Assembly: GCA_947176605.1 (NCBI GenBank)
Contig: CAMWRH010000019.1
Location: 1-45,763, forward strand
Origin: an uncultured Porphyromonadaceae bacterium
Lineage (GTDB): Bacteria; Bacteroidota; Bacteroidia; Bacteroidales; Muribaculaceae
Reading direction: 5' to 3'
Length of the DNA stretch: 45,763 nt
The notes under the pieces are model-generated. The model saw nothing but the letters and a program-made list of their open reading frames with translations, ran no database searches and had not been told where the DNA came from. The position numbers were made by a program, and so were the translations under genes. Shown one piece after another: positions 23,301 to 26,534 of the stretch (positions are counted from its first letter, which is position 1; the number at the start of each line of letters is the position of its first letter).

Positions 23301-24442
23301 TGGCATATACGCGTCAGCTTCACGATGCGTTACGCAATCTGAAGCATTACGCCACGCCGGGGTATAAGGCGAAATCGATAGAGTTCATGACCAAACAGAT
23401 GGTGCGTGACGGCATTGATGATGCGCGTGCGGCGAGAAACGCACGTGAGGAATACCGACGCGGGATGCGTAGGGACATGGCCCGTGTAGCGGTGTTCGGT
23501 TATGTGATCCAGTTTGTATGGAATATGGGTGCTTACGGGGTGTATGCCCTGCTGGGTGATGACGATGAGCGGAAGCGGAAGAATCTGAAGGATGCTGCGA
23601 TCCACGCGATGTTCGGCGGCCTTGAGGGTCTGACAGCCGGCGATGCCATAAGCGGGGGATTGAATCAGCTGTTCAATTCAGATTCGGAGGTGCGTTCGCT
23701 TGTAAAGGAGATGCCGGCCACTACCGATCTCGAGGAGCTATGGGAGAGTTTCGGCACTGATGAGGTGGAGGCTATGACGGGACTTGTGGAGCTGATGGTG
23801 CAGATGGGAGCGGGCTTCAATCCTCAGACACTGACGGATGCGGTGGTGGCCATCACCGATGCATTTGAGGGTGACAAAGCGGCTCAGCATGAGGCTGCGT
23901 TGCTGATCAGCCGCGTGCTGAGCACTCCTCAGAGTCAGACGGAGGCCCTTTACTTCGATGAGGTCGGGGCTACTGCGGATGAGGCCAAGCGTATGACGGT
24001 GGATGAGCTTGTGGAGCGCTATGCGAAATACAGGCTTCGCCGGAATACGGCGTTTACAGGGTGGATGTATTCGGATGATGCGCGTGATGACGCGATGGAG
24101 CGTCACCGCAAACGTGGGAAGCGGCTTGTGAAGGAGCGGCTTTCGGGGCATGCGAAGAACAGTGAGACGCAGGATGCGCTGCGGGAGTATGAGGAGTACC
24201 GCAAGGGTCTGAAACGAGCCGAGGAATGCTGGGAGCGTGGAGATGAGGAGGGTTACCGCAGGCGTATGGATGCCCTTCGCAAGAAGCATGACGAGGAGCT
24301 GATGGTGCGGACGGGTGTGTATAAGCGGGATATCGAGGAGCTGATGCGGATGTATATGGCGGGAGAGGATCCTGACACGGTGCTGAAGCTGATGGAGGGG
24401 GCTCGGGATACGTACCTTTTGGAAATGAAAAATAAAGACTGA
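2372..24442 (+). CDS. Giant polyvalent internal-virion protein (about 7,356 aa)
   Basis: The frame opens at a GTG at 2366; I prefer the ATG at 2372 (MADNNVNG). Regions by residue: 1-90 N-terminal beta-type domain; 90-155 Ala/Gly linker; 520-755 hydrophobic, membrane-active-looking segment; 1300-1515 repetitive linker; 1543-1660 coiled coil; 1690-2085 DdrB/ParB-like domain (IVLSGTNRW near 1776); 2165-2315 and 2880-3020 BECR-nuclease-like domains; 2726-2853 pyrophosphatase-like domain (DGDNIDVF at 2768); 3740-3895 Gly-rich linker; 3900-4215 adenine-N6 methylase (FLDPSMGNG at 4040, NVPF at 4107); 4734-5300 SNF2-type helicase (GAGKT at 4763, DESH at 4927, QCIGRGARQGN at 5262); 5587-5810 conserved polyvalent-type domain; 5966 HEVVGH, metallopeptidase-like; 6160-7356 helical C-terminus with a NQTQQSSE motif and a late membrane segment. 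This combination defines phage/plasmid polyvalent proteins, which are delivered with DNA to counter host defences. Its place between small ejection proteins and portal suggests virion packaging. That is inference. Confidence 0.93.
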   Translation: MADNNVNGVSGGKKYSITTSDGKTHDVSAENVEKYGMKSYASAYAGATVHMRDAQGADYDIPLGHYDAAVAQGLSPYLKDAGATGVAAKSAGAARQVAEAPAQNHESRGASRDEAQGSARGQAENGGKAAGADGAGSVEARSAGAGAEPGTGEKAEGWTPTWQEKLRMMYEMQFGGTDVRKTGRTAEDGYPEWESVYCPSVDETVDAMRRTVEQGRRVASLKTRKGRDEAKALENAARAAGVRTSVTGLTPGGVAADEAGAQVQGAADDGAGVLLHGRGPVAYGVVEEDGVRKTQWLLPDGRLTTDLVEADKAEYGARRMRLMNEFTGRMRENGLDPARKEDVEKQAQLDYEAPIRKAVAAAVAADDERRAKSDDAYMANAMNMIGGVNARLGRQAATKETGMGDLVKIAESAFEGLPAGYRDELVAGYARYFEEHKDELKGRSVADAARDAAKSAVYAQVHEAYVERNMPESGGEFLLRKIVELNPAGVALSSTINPEGQAYADLDAMERYGSEHKGLDITGTVLGMAFDPVTLASWGVGSAASKLVMGAVGKGMARRAVWPVAARVAGARLAGRVVGGMAAGAANFGMFEMSKDAERQLYQGGYVNPESGNLEDFSWASVMHSGVHGLGMGAVTGAVAPLLGNVADKAVRGVGSTAGKVALRTGEVAVSKLLEGTVFAAPEMYAVRTMGDADFDRLYARQYGYDHISDAEARAEARKAARADLCGDAWTDSMALMMGFGLSHAVKSAPSVVRGLRAVQPRVDASGREVPLTREERLQNNRSFKERVRRMLDKEGPEGVKAFTREELAELKRKGYGRLGDLFAYDREHESRRVSVRREGADLTGGFGLAEISEAERGNEAFDGYEMMEALMSDGSVSEATRARAYYVLTGRVLVPSTVSGWRRENTADGGIIVMGVSQSGSVVTSRRFDSEQGAQEEIERIGRQVELNTIDVGEQARVAEASGRVMLAAIKEAYPGMPADGVYKVYERVKGGKDEVTEAERKLAERIDEAVERMSGAGVGDDVRPESIRARVSEETGVNVDAAIRKEPGKRSAGEQGAVERYVRELFGRDAGEEEAPGAGSQVDASLAEGIMAAEAEGRAVYERAADGDESAGADMETIGARVAETRAALEETLGDEADAYMWQVDENPWALLENPEFSEDVRVAVIDYLNAKSVMDGVIGGASESLETREREMSNLIGRRTHRDKGVLVPAVMKLDDREVYVLTGDVVMLPDGSGVDPERSSERLTVVYADTGEYGMTSRDQVRYVRDAVDPAAELSEAVERMRDEEAVRLAGMAGASEGATPAAEAPAADHEAGGEATPVAEAPAQDHEARVDGNNGTENIPGNGNIDAENIPAPADTAQYDQGYEYGLNSVQNYSDERLNSEIEKLRGGADLLTDFGRGMLEAMEYAQQERAMAAQSVPENAESVPNIGENTEIPTENRESSTESVPNSAIPVENVQETGHETHGEAPASGEQFSPTDGTAPAAPAADAAPVSEETGGAVESALSRIPVDEASGEPMFEAVEKDLAWDGLVEAVGSEKDAADIALAQIEQANADLESLKKKPPTMKAPKLKGSPMAMAKAKQDAQAKYAEEVADYNQRLADTQAKANAWTSILGVHRDRTSELRRQQEEERRRRDAELHDQAVAQFEEEQRLKAERDAEQGAIGTHAVNPKIKEKWDKADKIKGNRDIVILADGSSLAGHYYLIGPEDATASHDVDNGFEPTEGFPIDKNGQSTNDRDYKRDKDAQRMVYSMGDDYDGRAMQNPIIVSQDGIVLSGTNRWNSGILAARQGTDKKYLAYGREFGSKFGFTPEQIDSKEHRRVVFVPDEALPYDATTFSRFNAQEMKSQSKPEAAVKLGKIVPDNVFGDIVTDIAKYDRLSDYYRDEEAAAQALGALMQAGVINDKQLPELRTGTALSAAGKELIENTLIGKVFQSSPDAVRQIISMPSMRETIVMGLGEIASNSTLGKRGYDLSAELSAAVDLVTRAKNASPDVYKEGMPVSPFGRMQGLFDDQYGDSRVTDATTLLLADILNSGKPSELRKILAMYNKQAIEASAGAVDLFSESGKPYTKEEILTSVNELFSNGTAREKQELVDAAIADRKQRVSAEPAERRKGEAVEQAADAGGRSEGSEERAGGNTGVDGEGTDNIPEERITAPLSESETDEYGRPFVISSDGSTTFGDIDAESGLKAAPIRLSVGENRKDNNGTNHGYGLMHIEAGHGEQIKNAGFASVEEFVENVARNYETIREGNRYGNKPTYLLEVKDGHNNTLFIQLSNDGTYWNVNSAGIFRERYSRNKPVVSSLPTIGSSSNAETAEVNHGQNEGAAVTSGNSSETSGGKDNALSANKQEPGVESSLGERIAEADATMNTEPTEEEARKIAISKRNFARENRDESSLRKAVEDCIAGWETGYEPGHEEKYRSSYLKYRAAKELLNELPPAEPEKSRTPEEDASEAQKAAGNYKMEHRKVDGYNISIENPKGSVRRGKDADGTEWETSMQNAPTLSEDKKGSKFSGDGQDNISDSAKSGTGKVILSGKTKNGRKYDVMVAKDETRDGVRKVSLETRFDNGTTGAVRNSFGLPLSFIGSENRAFDVAEGSFNVTGVIVDADGAVRAQLSDGREVAVNDLPADMAGKLGIKVTGEHRGNRLTEAEVVEYEAHVKSQLEAYVVNGMRKRAAIRMLREDIWRHEEVYLAAGYSADEAYARATSLAQGLIEKLTPRKVGGFTIYIENERGSVRSGVDEEEKVWETEMRNDYGFIADAKGTDGDNIDVFLSSDIDGWNGRKVFVVDQYNPDGSFDEHKVMLGFNDREEAFGAYLSNYEEGWEKGRRLECTEVNLEDFERWINSSKRKTKPFAEYASVKPVDEEVNMPTTLQWSNERADNGEPFLIGTNGSIDLVEIEQDVFDKMGIAKAPFRLTPSMVNHVYERHKKELKLKSPEDAVDAILDVMNNFDHVRKGRDNTFIFSVEGARSISARRAVTFVLEFDKGEWLGIKTVGYDRIPNLKELTTLWEKGEGNSSTTGVAPANVSSEQPLQGNKADGIASNQSAVISVGKVNTLSADKQAEIAESSEPYTITPAVYVGKSRGGKPGKETPMHRVTFNRPLTAEQERAVKAFANETMGEKKGRFATKRGWADREAADGSWLFRTEEDARKAGEIIGNEEAVADAQPLTADELRDAVAPADKPKGKKPARPKKAPVNRVSVEDVMTDLSEKGETKLSDHAEPVRKEPETQYEISDDEMNSLADELRDLLGIGEDEGDRSIRFRDPGELTPQERQKIQSAGIRMAMGMIERGVTKFPDLATKMVAMLGDQIRPWLKSFYEGARWTPGYDKYEFTPSEEVAKFDVQNFDKPTYDAIKDAEMRVEERKAQTAAEQAEKELKETRNKQRKENDKQREADTAALAGEAEAVAGEAEAIADSAKDERAVAEASEKVDRALDKINHQLAILGYFERKGKDPVAIAERKAAEAGADLAARLVDELGLDLTDLPKGVTVASADFGDNGGYVRINLPVRKGYEPLRIDIRFDRTDSGSLRLVELTSTLKRGDAQSYIIGADSKVWLSAPKYGELLETIKEQMGKYLPKEEKFEVPAHWHGKTIAELEQMLAEILSKSGSKLGKSFGMDKIARGLSKYIESRKAKEEAPAEAPKEKIVNGYKVGDEVMWDRYGNGKWEKVKIEDFDADGSPIFESVKGIMSEKGDWSRVKPADGIFGEAQRVARTAQEKKRKSRKKDVTLKAEDKVGDLFAGLSETETENKPETTGTNGQRDGNNPSQGVAGGKLPHTVGTDETGADGGLPASGTGPTDKGRGADGKGAGVERGTDGATHGTDADGGLQPRLGNRGRDEGGTDRGGNGTGVERGGASGAGAGSGRGAERGAEGLSKGEPATGSGRGSGTTAVKKPKKPEARYTRNFRYDEQEGNEADTYTPSQRLEANVKAIETLAEVLFGGKPATEEQRAIMSRSRGWGQVDLGKYYDIDHILRITYPSAPINRLAKAIQKLDPQGDKKLFDAIKRASLSSYYTPTPIARAMNTFLSLAGYKGGAFLDPSMGNGMYEGTLPKSIQERTAITGVELDWLSGQLSRMLYPDANVIIGGFEKSGIAPGSFDVVTSNVPFGDIVVNDPSWKNDATPLKRSAQNRIHNYYAVKMLEAARPGGLVAMLTTSAVMDTPSNQNIRAHIADQGEILGAIRLPDNTFQGTGVVTDILFIRKWRDDQDRARTREDAAYKELEQAFLSHFEKTAPNKLDGKEEKVRLNGYFEKNPRNLIGEVQAGNQYGKRDAFGLTSKLSVEEIASEIEKAIKRIVGSRRGSIFNPTRTIREAQHAVREAYKGEGDWVSNGNLVIQDGKVGVLTAKKNEYGEVTRMFEAAKAAPGKKELERTEAMIGVRTAMKQLIAGQIEGAKERNLTALRTELQKAYDNFVGKYGRLQDKENSFILDDIDGYTLQALERWKNGKFEGLSDIFTKNSIKPALKLDGKKTPQEAVALSLAEYGYLRPDYLAKALGEDWAEQCGDFVFLKPNSEDDYATRDEYLSGDVVSKLAEARAAAEKDKAFERNVKALEEVQPERIPFDDIAIHLGARWIPESILNDFVNDLFGIQAVRSNRNRRWDPEKKTYINDQKSGVRYIPETDSFEINIEKKELGGAAQDWETPRKTAKEILQAALEDKTLLIKYKDKEGNEHIDEEQTELANQKIADLRERFESWLPSDPERVETLEQTYNDRFNRTVIRHFDGSHLVVPGLMGKELRPHQKDAVWMLINNRGGIVDHIVGAGKTLVMQSAIMEMRRMGIAKKPMIVALKSTVSQIAREFKEAFPSARVLAPNDSDFKKENRKKFIANISLNDYDCIILSHEQYCMLPHTEEAERAVIDEQLWQLNNMIEYLYGTNDTSQMTKKQIKALEKRRNNLTATLEKRLDRNVDREFCFENLGVDYMFVDESHQFKSLPYVTSYQKVAGLGDAQGSSRAVALLTGIRHLQRMHQGDKGTVFLSGTTITNSLVEIYNLLNYLRPRKLEELGMPTFDAWASTFAVHSAELEAGVTGSFAMKDRFRSFDNVPELSQLYAEIADVRNDTNLKLPKPAVDGRTVIVPASDSMQEINAEIVKMLESKDGSFFGIHPKDPNRAPWGLHASTLSAKAAVSPRLIFPDMEDDGGKVHAVCENVKKFYDEQGEQRGVQLIFCEMGVPDKSKKYDAYTDMVNRFVNDYGIPRSEIAYIQEANTEEKRKDLFQRVRDGKVRILIGGTKNMGTGVNVQDRITDMHMLTVPWTPSALEQCIGRGARQGNLVARDFMGNKVRVHYYATEGSLDLYKYQLLDAKGKMFTQFKMGTVNGGRSFDEGSADEDGNIDPAEMVAILSGNPVIFERAKQEKVVRKLRALRNGFERDYQRKKAKYTELQAREERLARLVRLNERDRADLAREGFKPDDKGVYPTKFSVMEGYSRYGGRTFDKPKEGGEYLLKMLEEGKDVTLQGFGQRAKIVTVNEEGAGGLFSSYRVLQIGDGERDIKYTVRLSDDATAAGTAFRNLLKRIIDNGEVFKRDLDETKRQLAGMNIGDGVFPKQAELDEAVAKFKELNAEYNKLGKKPDAKDGNKYRLVEEGAELDWLESLGDDELVHVYRNVQILPDGSMASPMAAYNVETGEIRRLSPGRWNGPEERQIILTPEQEEKLAALKRDGYVINDKGKQEEFYQISKEMRFFKTKKEGVKLQFNLTRAGSKDMWADYNPYDHAIKVMLNDQFKAAWKRPNLVVVEAVMPKSEIEGGYKAPYAALPTGEHKWNNGRSLYLSRWSKIVRIVPFAEVAADIDRYWRENPSAYRGAKVTDYDRFQPQVRKELEKLGYRFEDKGKRGELSEAELQKAYKSENATYITNEDIERMNAEMQEAWHETPVTERALAPNPKSEAEAERLVMADRVEELADKLNTPVRIIINEMELQAVSEDGKPRYTRRERRAKGWWSSKTGEVVVVLPNNVNVADVENTVVHEVVGHKGLRAFIGEERFDEFLGEVYDHASNPIRAKIDKETDRMVSEEADRLRERKRKAHERAGEDYNSTYYSDMAEARVEAEKKREEYRREATEEYMSDLGGRIGDEGFEKMSRDELTLWGKIKAKVQGFLDKFLKGLKIAKSIRLNDKDLSYILFKSWKNARERGVFAEAEDAVRRRKSGYDADAQTRFRDPDMSLQETVTKMKVDAMAANKDSFEAKREAMKAIGGNLNKLRQAMARQREYDITTVKSVSDLARVLLDSGLLDDMSRPEIKRILDAVDNAVGKEDVSGQMDKVLDMMIDNQLRHGQNTFGRVVSTRGSRVDGRGVKVAGQLDAAGEIYAKVVKREMKSVAEAYDANGELLEDCIAYKMQDALSRMGSDDASIAEEAGIEYQALQIAYWHADAIKGSKEEEKSLRESLNALKADHVAGRLSDDAYRQAVEATREAIRENRMERVESYNSLTEAVASELSESMERVKEWREEQRERVREIQHNANSDLEGLPADEHVQEGRMQKLMNNDLIRWLLGPLGTFDQMLRMIGYKNVRGEGYLYNRFMRGWDEASGKEFTGFQKSMETLDNQVRLIFSNPQYGKLKMAGKIREFTDLFKLDRVLPEMEVEFMNGGKMKPHKLRQGNLLYIYMADKMADGRMKLRKMGITEDTVEAIKQHLDPRLIELADWIQDEFMVSKRNEYNETHKRMFGTVMDAIEHYFPLKILSNSRVEDVDVSAGTQGAAIPATITGSLKKRRRNNLALDIMGANALEVLVAHLQQMEKWNAYAEFNRDLNTLLSYKRFRNKLMNMTTVYGAGRKLWNRFVDVSKLAAGSYRPTVSDLDKSAVNFAKGVTAAKVSLRLHTALKQLLSMPAFLSECSVRDLAGGIVNPAGAWKWAMENMPLFEKRWKSRMSGNPHLMKTELDWKMWRNRVVETASRIGMSPNAFVDALTVAIGSRAMYMSKYRKYRRYGYTEAEARERARQDAEILFNQTQQSSEGAFMSTMQADHSWVSTMLTVFRNSSMAYTRQLHDALRNLKHYATPGYKAKSIEFMTKQMVRDGIDDARAARNAREEYRRGMRRDMARVAVFGYVIQFVWNMGAYGVYALLGDDDERKRKNLKDAAIHAMFGGLEGLTAGDAISGGLNQLFNSDSEVRSLVKEMPATTDLEELWESFGTDEVEAMTGLVELMVQMGAGFNPQTLTDAVVAITDAFEGDKAAQHEAALLISRVLSTPQSQTEALYFDEVGATADEAKRMTVDELVERYAKYRLRRNTAFTGWMYSDDARDDAMERHRKRGKRLVKERLSGHAKNSETQDALREYEEYRKGLKRAEECWERGDEEGYRRRMDALRKKHDEELMVRTGVYKRDIEELMRMYMAGEDPDTVLKLMEGARDTYLLEMKNKD
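2661..2706 (+). repeat. In-frame copy of the dispersed repeat inside the giant gene
   Basis: This stretch reads tcgctgaagctccggcgcag followed by aaccacgagtcccggggtgc, closely matching the intergenic element (tcgctgaagctcgggcgcgg, then gactacgaggcccgggg). Translated in the gene's frame it gives VAEAPAQNHESRGAS. The intergenic copies in the same frame read FAEARARDYEARGGA. It sits in an Ala/Gly-rich linker. Confidence 0.6.
6291..6375 (+). repeat. Two further in-frame copies of the dispersed repeat in the giant gene
   Basis: Two adjacent copies encode AAEAPAADHEAGGEA and VAEAPAQDHEARVDG. They lie in the linker where codon use changes, about residues 1303-1340. A weaker third trace follows near 6762-6795 (GHETHGEAPA). 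Confidence 0.55.
8631..8843 (+). CDS. Overprinted small ORF inside the giant gene (70 aa, uncertain)
   Basis: This 70-residue ORF lies in the +1 frame relative to the giant gene, starting at an ATG (MEQQEKNRN) and ending in TAA. Its residue use looks natural, including KARQLNKLRMLADAVKAV and EEIPEWMEKAPIIYRRKG. Over the same bases the giant protein's own frame is a low-complexity Glu/Gly/Ala linker between the ParB-like and first BECR-like domains. I do not recognise the family. It may be an expressed overlapping gene, the remnant of a separate gene absorbed by fusion, or a chance frame. The first two are favoured only by composition. Confidence 0.25.
   Translation: MEQQEKNRNLSTQPSPTGNRGFQPNRRSVEKARQLNKLRMLADAVKAVRNEPEEIPEWMEKAPIIYRRKG
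13653..14057 (+). CDS. Overprinted ORF inside the giant gene (134 aa)
   Basis: This 134-residue ORF is in the +1 frame relative to the giant gene, starting MDNEMAIIQAKEWLEEN and ending AAEVELLP before TAA. It reads as a normal acidic, helical, globular protein: Trp, Leu, Met and Glu are well mixed, with motifs such as HTPWALMRLELMEDYRPQEL and APEWSVEELLEQALDQG. The giant frame over the same bases is a Gly/Thr/Asp-rich linker of low complexity, just before the methylase domain. This is the reverse of what a chance shadow frame should look like. The upstream sequence offers no strong Shine-Dalgarno, which is normal for Bacteroidetes. It resembles small proteins encoded beside methylase/helicase genes on Bacteroidetes mobile elements, but I cannot name a family. 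Expression is unproven. Confidence 0.45.
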   Translation: MDNEMAIIQAKEWLEENSHTPWALMRLELMEDYRPQELDRLIREGVLMGKVQEWSEELTERHMELMRTGDYNHASEIGDVMRAELIEEAMAPEWSVEELLEQALDQGVVLSEEQKDFLRENLPPGLAAEVELLP

Positions 24443-24448
24443 TAAGAT

Positions 24449-26461
24449 ATGAGCGTAAGAAAATTGCATAGAGTGAGTAGGGTTATGGGTGATTTCGCGG
24501 TAGCTGAGGGTGCCAGCGGGGGGGCTCCCTCCGCTGAATCCCGGGCGCGGGACTACGGGGCGCCGGGCGGAGCGAGGGTTGGCTCGGGTGCGCGGCGCTG
24601 GGATGTTCTGGCGGAGGCGCAGGGGTGCTGGATGGGGATGGACCGGTTCAGGCGCGACAGGGAGCGGAACAAGCGGTATACGTACGGGCGTCAGTGGGAT
24701 GACGAGGTGTGTGTGGACGGGCGTATGGTCAAGGAGTCGGATCTGATACGGCGTCAGGGGAATGTGCCGCTGAAGAATAACCTTATCCGGCGTATGGTGC
24801 GTGCGGTGCTGGGGGTGTATCAGAGTCAGCAGTCGGAGCCGACGTGCATGGCTCGGGACCGGGATGAGCAGAAGTACGGCGAGACGATGAGTACGGTGCT
24901 TCAGTGCAACATGCAGCTGAACCGGATGGGCAAGGTGAATGCGCGGAGTATGGAGGAGTTTCTGATTAGCGGCATGGCGGTGCACCGTAAATGGTACGGT
25001 TGGCGTAATGACAAGCTGGACTGCTGGACTGACTATGTGCAGCCCAACAACTTCTTTATCGATTCGAACATGCGTGATTTCCGAGGGTGGGACGTAAGCA
25101 TGGTCGGTGAGGTGCATGACATTTCGTATGAGGATCTGTGCATGAGTTTTGCCAAGAGTCCGGCTGATTACAGATGGCTTGCGGATACGTACCGTCTGGC
25201 CCGTGACAGCCGGCTGTTGGGGAGTCTGACGGAGGAGTTCGGATTCCCTCTGAACGGCAGGTTTGATTTTCTGGTGCCGTCGGATCCGACTCGCTGCCGT
25301 GTGATAGAGGTGTGGCGCAAGGAGAGTAAGCCGAGGTGGAGATGCCATGACGTGAACAACGGGGATGTGTACAAGATCGAGACGGAGGATTATGCCGAGA
25401 TGGTGGAGCGTGAGAATGCGGGGCGGCTTCGGGATGCCCTGTCGGTGGGGATGGATGCGGAGGATGTGCCGCTGATACGGGCGGAGTGGTTTGTGGACAG
25501 TTACTGGCATTATTACTTCCTTACGCCTACGGGGGAGGTGCTTGACGAGGGTGAGACTCCGTATGAGCATAAGAGCCATCCGTATGTGTTTGTGGCGTAT
25601 CCGTTCATAGACGGTGAGATACATTCGTTTGTGGCGGATGTGATAGATCAGCAGAGGTACGTGAACCGTCTTATCACGATGTATGACTGGATAATGCGTG
25701 CGAGTGCGAAGGGTGTGCTTCTTTTTCCGGAGGATTGTCTGCCGGATGACATGACAATGGATGATGTGGCCGATGAATGGGCGCGGTTCAACGGGGTGAT
25801 CATGATAAAGGGTAACAACCGTGGTCAGCTTCCGCAGCAGGTGGCGAACAATTGCACGCAGATTGGGATCAGCGAATTGCTGAATCTTCAGCTGAAATTC
25901 TTTGAGGACATATCGGGTGTGAACGGTGCTCTTCAGGGCAAGCCGGGATATTCGGGGATGTCGGCGTCGCTTTACAGCCAGCAGACGCAGAATGCGACAA
26001 CGTCGCTGCTTGACCTGATGAATACGTTTTCGGACTTTGTCAGGGAGGGTGCGTATAAGGATGTGAAGAATATCCAGCAGTATTATGACACTCCGCGGGT
26101 GTTTAACATTGCGGGGAAGAATTCGCATCTTGTGGAGTATGATCCGCGTAAGATACGTGATGTGGAGTTTGACCTGTCGATAATCGAGAGTACTGCGACT
26201 CCGGCGTACCGCGCGATGGCGAATGATTTTCTTATGGAGATATGGAAGAGCGGTCAGATTACTCTGGAGCAGCTTCTGGAGCATGGTGACTTCCCGTTTG
26301 CTGACAATCTGCTTCAGAGTGTGAAGAGTCAGCAGGAGGAGATGGAGCGCGGGGGAACTCCGTCGGGGCTGCCTGCGGAGGTAAGGGAGGCTGCCGGCGC
26401 GGGAGCGGATATGGCTGCTGTGGAGAAGGCTCGGCAGATGCTTGGAGGCGGGGGGCGCTGA
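24449..26461 (+). CDS. Portal protein (670 aa)
   Basis: This is the ring protein at the unique capsid vertex through which DNA enters and leaves. The 670-residue length and the order of segments fit P22-like portals. A basic N-terminal helix (about residues 60-90) is followed by the core phrases KNNLIRRMVRAVLGVYQSQ (about 110-130), DYVQPNNFFIDSNMRD (about 198-213) and SGMSASLYSQQTQNATTSL (about 505-525). A Gln/Glu-rich helix and a Gly-rich tail end the protein. It starts 6 bases after the giant gene stops, implying co-translation, and faces the terminase gene end to end. The N-terminus is odd: residues about 20-50 are a translated copy of the dispersed repeat (see 24516-24580). Portal identity comes from motif memory and position and is quite secure. 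Confidence 0.87.
   Translation: MSVRKLHRVSRVMGDFAVAEGASGGAPSAESRARDYGAPGGARVGSGARRWDVLAEAQGCWMGMDRFRRDRERNKRYTYGRQWDDEVCVDGRMVKESDLIRRQGNVPLKNNLIRRMVRAVLGVYQSQQSEPTCMARDRDEQKYGETMSTVLQCNMQLNRMGKVNARSMEEFLISGMAVHRKWYGWRNDKLDCWTDYVQPNNFFIDSNMRDFRGWDVSMVGEVHDISYEDLCMSFAKSPADYRWLADTYRLARDSRLLGSLTEEFGFPLNGRFDFLVPSDPTRCRVIEVWRKESKPRWRCHDVNNGDVYKIETEDYAEMVERENAGRLRDALSVGMDAEDVPLIRAEWFVDSYWHYYFLTPTGEVLDEGETPYEHKSHPYVFVAYPFIDGEIHSFVADVIDQQRYVNRLITMYDWIMRASAKGVLLFPEDCLPDDMTMDDVADEWARFNGVIMIKGNNRGQLPQQVANNCTQIGISELLNLQLKFFEDISGVNGALQGKPGYSGMSASLYSQQTQNATTSLLDLMNTFSDFVREGAYKDVKNIQQYYDTPRVFNIAGKNSHLVEYDPRKIRDVEFDLSIIESTATPAYRAMANDFLMEIWKSGQITLEQLLEHGDFPFADNLLQSVKSQQEEMERGGTPSGLPAEVREAAGAGADMAAVEKARQMLGGGGR
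24516..24580 (+). repeat. In-frame copy of the dispersed repeat in the portal gene
   Basis: The bases ggctccctccgctgaatccc followed by gggcgcgggactacggggcg and gccgggcggagc match the intergenic element almost base for base. The element is read in the frame giving SAESRARDYGAPGGA, just after the first 20 or so portal residues and before the conserved portal core. Unlike the intergenic copies it lacks the GGACGCACC palindrome. Confidence 0.7.
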
Positions 26462-26469
26462 AGCGCTTG

Positions 26470-26489
26470 CACAGGGCTAAAGCCGTGTG
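26470..26489. terminator. Hairpin between convergent portal and terminase genes
   Basis: CACAGGGCT at 26470-26478 and AGCCGTGTG at 26481-26489 pair with one mismatch around a 2-base loop, in the 73-base gap between two genes that end towards each other. No T-run follows, so intrinsic termination is doubtful. A near-identical hairpin occurs at 31803-31822, so it is also a dispersed repeat. Confidence 0.4.
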
Positions 26490-26534
26490 GCGGGGCAAAA
26501 AGGGGTGAGGGGGCCTCGCAGCCGGGCGCTGGGA

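Noticed and set aside
23738-26284. Antisense open frame of 848 codons across the giant gene end and the portal
   Set aside because: It spans two well-supported plus-strand genes and has His/Arg/Pro/Leu/Ile-rich shadow composition.
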